Notes under the pieces: generated by a model
The model's input: only the letters and a program-made list of their open reading frames with translations
Told to the model about the DNA's origin: nothing
Database searches by the model: none
Part shown: positions 59,954-64,000 of the stretch, one piece after another
Position numbering within the stretch: position 1 is the stretch's first letter
Layout: each line of letters begins with the position of its first letter
Made by a program: the position numbers and the translations under genes
NCBI RefSeq assembly: GCF_003864295.1
Contig: NZ_BDQK01000017.1
Span: 1 to 64,000, forward strand
Origin: Aphanothece sacrum FPU1
Lineage (GTDB): Bacteria; Cyanobacteriota; Cyanobacteriia; Cyanobacteriales; Microcystaceae
Reading direction: 5' to 3'
Length of the DNA stretch: 64,000 nt

Positions 59954-61405
59954 TCTTCGCAATGATCCCAATGGAGATGTTAAACGAGAAGTCAGAGATT
60001 GGCCCATTAGCTATGAACAATTAGAACCCTATTACGTCCAAGTCGAACAATTAGTCGGGTTAAATGGGACTAGCAATAATCAATTAAAACCCTTCAGTCA
60101 AGACTTTTTACAACGACCCCTTCAACCCAATCCCATCAGTCAATACGCCAAGACAGGGATGGAAGAATTAGGGAGACGATTGACCAATAATGGACAACCC
60201 ATTAGTCCCTATCGTACCCCTTTAGCTGTGATTACCGAAGATCACGCCCCCAGTGGCCGGAAAGTTCCGAGCGATCGTGAAACCATTAAATCCGGTTATG
60301 TCAACCGTTATGGCGATCCTTTAGGCTTAAAATCGAGTACCTGGGTTTCCCTTCTCAGTCCGATCAAAGATTTAGACAATTTTCAGCTATGGACAAATTG
60401 TGTTGTCACCTATCTGGAAAATCAAGGCGATCGCATTAATAAAATCCATTATCGTGACCCCAGTGGTAGAGAAAGGATAATTGAGGTGAAACAGGGGACT
60501 ATGGTGATTGTTGCCTGTTCTGCCATTGAATCAGTCCGCCTCTTAAAACTATCGGCTAAAACTAATGCTGACTTTGATCGTCGGATCAACCAAAATCAAA
60601 CCGAAGCCAATAGCTTATTAGGGAAATACTTTCTGACTCACTGTTTTGGAGGGGCTGAAACCATTGTCAGAGGAATTCCCAGACAAAACCAACCTTTGAG
60701 ATTTGATAAATCTGTTTCTTTAGATAGTGACTGGGCTATTGATTGTTGCGCCACAGAAGACTTTTTGAGAAGCAATGGATTATGGGCCGGGGCAGCTATT
60801 TATAATAATACCTCCGATCAGGCCTTACCTATGTCTTTAGGACGGACTCACGGCAGTCAAGACTTAGATACCATTTGGCAAACCTTTGTCAACGATACCC
60901 GTCTCACAGGACAAGGATTAGTAGATTTTCTCGATGAAAACTTTGGAACACGCCTTTCTGTGAGTTTTATGGCCAATCAAGTTCCCCTGAGAAGCAATCG
61001 CATCGAACTCCATCCTACCGTAACTGATAAATGGGGCCGGCCGAGTGCTTATATTCGCAAAATTTGGCATAGCCATGATGTTTATCTGATGAGTGTTTTG
61101 GCAAAACAATGCGAACAAGTTCTCTTTTTAGGGCAGGCCAACGATAACTTAAACGAAATTGAAGAAGGAGGGATTTATTTAGCAGAAAATGCCTTAGCCC
61201 GCATTGCCAATCATATTTTAGGAGGGGCCCGTTTTGGTAACGATCCCAATGATTCTGTTCTCGATGTTAATTGTCGCGCTTGGCAATTTGATAACCTTTA
61301 TGTGACGGATGGTTCCTTTATGCCTACTTCTGGGGGGCTAATCCTACCCATACCATTGAAGCAAATGCCTTTCGTGTAGCTGATCATTTATTAGGGAGAC
61401 TGTAA
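59943..61405 (+). pseudogene. GMC oxidoreductase lacking FAD-binding N-terminus, with C-terminal frameshift
   Basis: The frame opens after TAA 59940-59942 and reads DLRNDPNGDVKREVRDWPIS, YEQLEPYYVQVEQLVGLNG and onward through the substrate-binding domain. The SAIESVRLLKLS segment corresponds to the GMC family's GA..SP..L motif. The N-terminal GxGxxG FAD-binding part (usually 150-200 aa) is absent. At the C-terminus, DGSFMPTSGG runs into a G6 tract at 61331-61336; adding one G restores ANPTHTIEANAFRVADHLLG and the TAA at 61403-61405, the conserved GMC ending. The following cupin gene starts one base later. Both lesions make a functional enzyme unlikely unless the frameshift is a sequencing error and the N-terminus is supplied elsewhere. 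Confidence 0.75.
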
Positions 61406-62548
61406 ATGGACCCAAGATTTAATGAGATTTTTACCCAACCCGAAAACTCTATTTTTCAGGTTGTTTTCTATCCCGATCGCATTTATCATGCCCAATATTT
61501 GAATGCCACTCGCAGCGATCGCTATCGTTACAATGTTCAGGAAGTCAGAAGCAAGCAGGATCTTAATGTTCTTAAAGGGGAAGTTTATCTCGATGGTCAA
61601 TTTCTCAGCAATTTTGTGAGAATTGAATATCGTTCTAGTCATTTAGTAGAATTGGCCCGAGAAAAAGGACGTTTCTTACGACAAGAACTTTTGGCTTTTG
61701 TGAAAGTGATCCCAGAGAATGGACAAAATATTGCTGAATCTATGGTTAAACTGCTCTATTCTCCCTGGATAGATGCTTATCAAGTCGAAATCTGGGAAAC
61801 CCTCGAACCCCCAACCAATAATTCCCATGATTTTAAAGTGTTGGATATGATGGGCTATCAAAAACCTATTACCCGTATTCCTGCCTTTAACCCAGCTTTA
61901 AGAGATATTAAAGCTCTGAAACAACTAGAACTAGCAGTTCGGGAAAATGATCGGGATCTTCCCTTTGGTTATACCATCAATAATCCTGCTTGGGATAACG
62001 ATTACGAACGTTCCTATCAAGTTCCCAATACTCCTCAACCGAGTTCTAACTTGAATACCGTCAAGGTGGACAACTATTTGATTAACTTCCAACGGGGTTG
62101 GTTTATTCAATCAGAAGATGTAGAACCTGTACGATATTTAAACGCTTTGATGCAACCAAATAACCCAGATTTCGATACCACTGGGACGAATGTGATTGAG
62201 ATGCGTTGGATTGTACAACGAGATTTAGGCAGTTCTCTCGTCTTCTTCCATGAAGTGACCATTCCTCCAGGAAAAGTGGAAGGAACTCACCGTCATATAG
62301 GGTCAGAAGAACTTTACTACATTGTTGAAGGAACGGGTATTGCTTATCTGGGGGTGGGAGATGATCCCAAAACAGATCATTTTCCTACTGTTACAAGAGA
62401 TATTTTTGGCATAGGCAAAAAAGAATGTAAGGAATTACCAGTTAAACCAGGTAGCGTTATTTATACCAAGAGTGGAGGGATTCATGGTATCCGTAACCCT
62501 GGTAATACTCCCCTAAAATTTATCGCCTTCCTCTATCACAGCAGTTAA
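61406..62548 (+). CDS. Cupin-domain protein
   Basis: 380 aa, ATG at 61406 immediately after the GMC reading frame. The C-terminal cupin has motif 1 GTHRHIGSEELYYIVEGTG (two His, Glu) and motif 2 PVKPGSVIYTKSGGIHGIRN (His), so a metal site is plausible. Residues 1-250 are an unrecognised domain (VFYPDRIYHAQYLNATRSDR, AYQVEIWETLEPPTN). No catalytic assignment is possible; cupins range from dioxygenases to isomerases. Abutting genes suggest an operon with the GMC oxidoreductase and a second cupin downstream. Confidence 0.75.
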   Translation: MDPRFNEIFTQPENSIFQVVFYPDRIYHAQYLNATRSDRYRYNVQEVRSKQDLNVLKGEVYLDGQFLSNFVRIEYRSSHLVELAREKGRFLRQELLAFVKVIPENGQNIAESMVKLLYSPWIDAYQVEIWETLEPPTNNSHDFKVLDMMGYQKPITRIPAFNPALRDIKALKQLELAVRENDRDLPFGYTINNPAWDNDYERSYQVPNTPQPSSNLNTVKVDNYLINFQRGWFIQSEDVEPVRYLNALMQPNNPDFDTTGTNVIEMRWIVQRDLGSSLVFFHEVTIPPGKVEGTHRHIGSEELYYIVEGTGIAYLGVGDDPKTDHFPTVTRDIFGIGKKECKELPVKPGSVIYTKSGGIHGIRNPGNTPLKFIAFLYHSS

Positions 62549-62625
62549 TTGATGTCTACCACCGTCTAAAGGTGAATCGAACTTAAACGACTTAATTTCA
62601 TCCCCTATAACCACTGAAAATTATC

Positions 62626-63062
62626 ATGTTAATTGTTCATTCCGATGCCGTTTTTAGAGTTGAACCAGGTACGGTTCCTAGCTATAACAGCGATAATACC
62701 CTGCTGAGATTGATGGCCTTGCGGCAAAAAACTCAATTAGCTGCAGCAATAAAGTCTTACAAGGATCAGGCCGTAGAGAACCCTTTTTTGCCGTTGATTA
62801 TATGGACTTACATATTATGCGGCCAGAATGTGGCATCGGGTTACATCGTCATCGAGATAATCAAGAAATCTTTTTTATGATTGATGGTCGTGGGTTAATG
62901 GTCGTCGGAGATTGGGCCAAGTTTCCTAACCGAGAACGCTGCTTTGAAATTCGGACACTCCAAGCGGGTCATTTTGCCATGTTAAAAGGTGGAAATCTTC
63001 ATGGGTTAATGAATGTTACAGATGAAAATGCTTCCCTGTTTATGTTTGGAGGATACGATTAA
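62626..63062 (+). pseudogene. Second cupin-domain gene, frameshifted
   Basis: An ATG at 62626 opens MLIVHSDAVFRVEPGTVPSY, NSDNT, but the cupin core is in another frame: REPFFAVDYMDLHIMRPECG, IGLHRHRDNQEIFFMIDGRG, LQAGHFAMLKGGNLHGLMNV, ending at TAA 63060-63062. Joining the frames at the CCC run at about 62699-62701 (one C missing) gives a continuous product of about 145 aa through PAEIDGLAAKNSI. The cupin metal residues (H-x-H, E, H) are intact. It is either a pseudogene or a single-base sequencing artefact, the second such indel within 1.4 kb. Confidence 0.7.
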
Positions 63063-63675
63063 TTATTAAAACCTTTAACAAAGGTTAGTTTGACAAAAGT
63101 TATCATAGAAAAAACACTAGCGCTAGGGTATTTCGTATTTTCACCAACCCCACCCTAAAAGGGACGGGGATCAACCGAACCAATTCGGTTGACGAAAGAG
63201 GTGAATAGCCCTGCAACGCTTAGCAATCCCACAGACTTCCGAATACCTCCCTAGTTCGGATTCCCTCTAAGCCCGATTGGTACAGGCGTTGCTAAAGACA
63301 AGACATGGTTTGCTGAGTGGGCGAAGGGACTTTAAACTTACAAAGGGATTGGCTACGTTAAGTAGTCGGACATAAATAAACAATACTATGTTAAGAAATG
63401 TAACTAGGTTGTAACCCCTCTCCCTGCTCCGGCGCTCCCCTGCTCCGGCGCTCCCCTGCTCACTTCACCGTAACGTTTATTTTTGTCGAGTTACTTAGCG
63501 GTCAAACCAAAAAACAAATATCTGTCAGCGATGCTAACTGGAAACGGTTAGGGCAGATAGTCTTTAGTAAGGTAACTTTAATTAGACACTCAAACGGTTT
63601 AATCGTTACTTGTTAAAGAAATATAAAGCCGTCCTTCGCTTCGCTCAAGGATGGGGTTTCAAACCCAAATTTTCG
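63063..63675. other. 613-bp non-coding region with hairpins and a CCGG-rich tandem repeat
   Basis: It contains a hairpin TCAACCGAA-CCAA-TTCGGTTGA (63171-63192), two and a half copies of a 16-bp unit CTGCTCCGGCGCTCCC (63424-63461) resembling the CCGG-rich cores of the family A elements, and a hairpin around CCGTCCTT...AAGGATGG (about 63629-63653). The last resembles ends of IS200/IS605-type elements. CAACGCTTAGCA near 63219 and GGCGTTGCTAAAG near 63281 form a weak long-range inverted repeat. No coding capacity is apparent. Confidence 0.5.
63424..63461. repeat. 16-bp tandem repeat CTGCTCCGGCGCTCCC
   Basis: Two full units (63424-63439, 63440-63455) and a partial third. The GCTCCGGCGCTCCC core is the reverse complement of GGGAGC..CCGG-type sequence in the family A element at 5281-5310. 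Confidence 0.75.
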
Positions 63676-64000
63676 ATGAAGTATATTGGTATAGCTGAAG
63701 CAGCATATCTTTTAGGAGTTTGTCGTCAACGAGTACAACAATTACTCTATGCCGGTAGAATTAAAGGGGCTTTTAAAGAAGGAAGATATTGGCGAATTCC
63801 TTTATTTAACGGGAAAATGCCCCAAATTATTCCAGGAAAAAGAGGTCCCAAAGGCACTTGGCGTAAACGTCCTCAACAGGCAAAGACTTATATTCATGTC
63901 AATACAAAGATAATTCAAGCCAACCGCAAAAAAGTCGATAAAGATCCAGTAATTTGTGTCAGACAGGGTAATAGAGTCAAATATTGTCATAAAGTCGACA
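63676..64000 (+). CDS. Helix-turn-helix (MerR/excisionase-like) protein, 3'-truncated by window
   Basis: The ATG at 63676 opens MKYIGIAEAAYLLGVCRQRV, QQLLYAGRIKGAFKEGRYW, RIPLFNGKMPQIIPGKRGPK and continues to the window end without a stop (108 codons). The first 50 residues are a winged helix-turn-helix of the excisionase/MerR type (AAYLLGVCRQRVQQLL). The following segment is Lys/Arg-rich (RGPKGTWRKRPQQ), consistent with DNA or RNA binding. A hairpin resembling an insertion-sequence end lies just upstream, so it may belong to a mobile element or be a stand-alone regulator. Confidence 0.65.
   Translation, partial: MKYIGIAEAAYLLGVCRQRVQQLLYAGRIKGAFKEGRYWRIPLFNGKMPQIIPGKRGPKGTWRKRPQQAKTYIHVNTKIIQANRKKVDKDPVICVRQGNRVKYCHKVD

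Overview
The window is a chromosomal segment of a cyanobacterium, most likely a unicellular Crocosphaera/Cyanothece/Rippkaea-type strain. The evidence is a set of cyanobacterium-specific genes (Raf1, CcmO, CP12, Ycf54, a PCP-reductase-domain protein, an NblB-like HEAT protein, DevBCA, DUF3177, DUF4336 and an SLH porin), an AT-rich base composition, frequent HIP1 octamers (GCGATCGC) and many interspersed palindromic repeats. The genus is inferred from gene content, not from a database match.

Layout. 1-5140: 3' part of a giant secreted calcium-binding repeat protein (FG-GAP-like, Tandem-95/cadherin-like and RTX repeats). 5593-5679: tRNA-Ser(GGA). 5869-10564: NblB-like protein, YggT protein, oleate hydratase, GH13 amylase-family enzyme. 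10677-13520: an envelope/osmotic-stress island, all on the minus strand (DUF5670 peptide, three CsbD-family proteins, YqaE/Pmp3 peptide, fatty-acid-hydroxylase-superfamily enzyme), followed by a 409-bp inverted-repeat element holding a BON-domain fragment. 14008-18952: dapB, DUF4336 protein, PEP-CTERM-like protein, PacS copper ATPase. 19055-24715: a compact minus-strand operon with a carbamoyltransferase, an SxtJ-like protein, a DUF5989 peptide, a DUF2887/Rpn nuclease and a CBS-NeuB-SAF-TIM-barrel fusion enzyme. 25217-31678: glycosyltransferase, DevBCA exporter, aminopeptidase P, ABM-like protein. 31858-37173: oligopeptide ABC substrate-binding protein and one permease, PCP-reductase-domain peptide, SLH porin. 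37557-42334: DCC-family oxidoreductase, SbcC, small secreted protein. 42393-45912: a CO2-fixation neighbourhood (Raf1, CcmO, CP12). 46319-56198: housekeeping and signalling genes (FIST, glutaredoxin, EamA transporter, Map, Fic, NlpC/P60, GNAT, degenerate histidine kinase, TsaC, Ycf54, RodZ-like).

The right end is decaying accessory DNA. 56236-57579 holds at least five gene remnants: a disrupted secreted protein, an IS605-type TnpB tail, a pentapeptide-repeat tail and two Uma2 tails. After an intact M14 carboxypeptidase comes a locus with an E-set protein, a GMC oxidoreductase and two cupins. Its oxidoreductase has lost the FAD-binding N-terminus and has a one-base frameshift in a G run, and its second cupin is frameshifted in a C run. 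The window ends in a partial helix-turn-helix gene.

The most distinctive non-coding signal is a set of palindromic repeat families. One is a twin-hairpin element with seven copies whose stems differ in sequence but stay complementary, while the loops and spacer stay conserved. One copy supplies the last codons and stop of devA. A second family has fixed GTAGGGG ends and variable stems, and two families resemble MITEs. The best candidate for an under-described system is the carbamoyltransferase-SxtJ-DUF5989-nuclease-NeuB-fusion operon.
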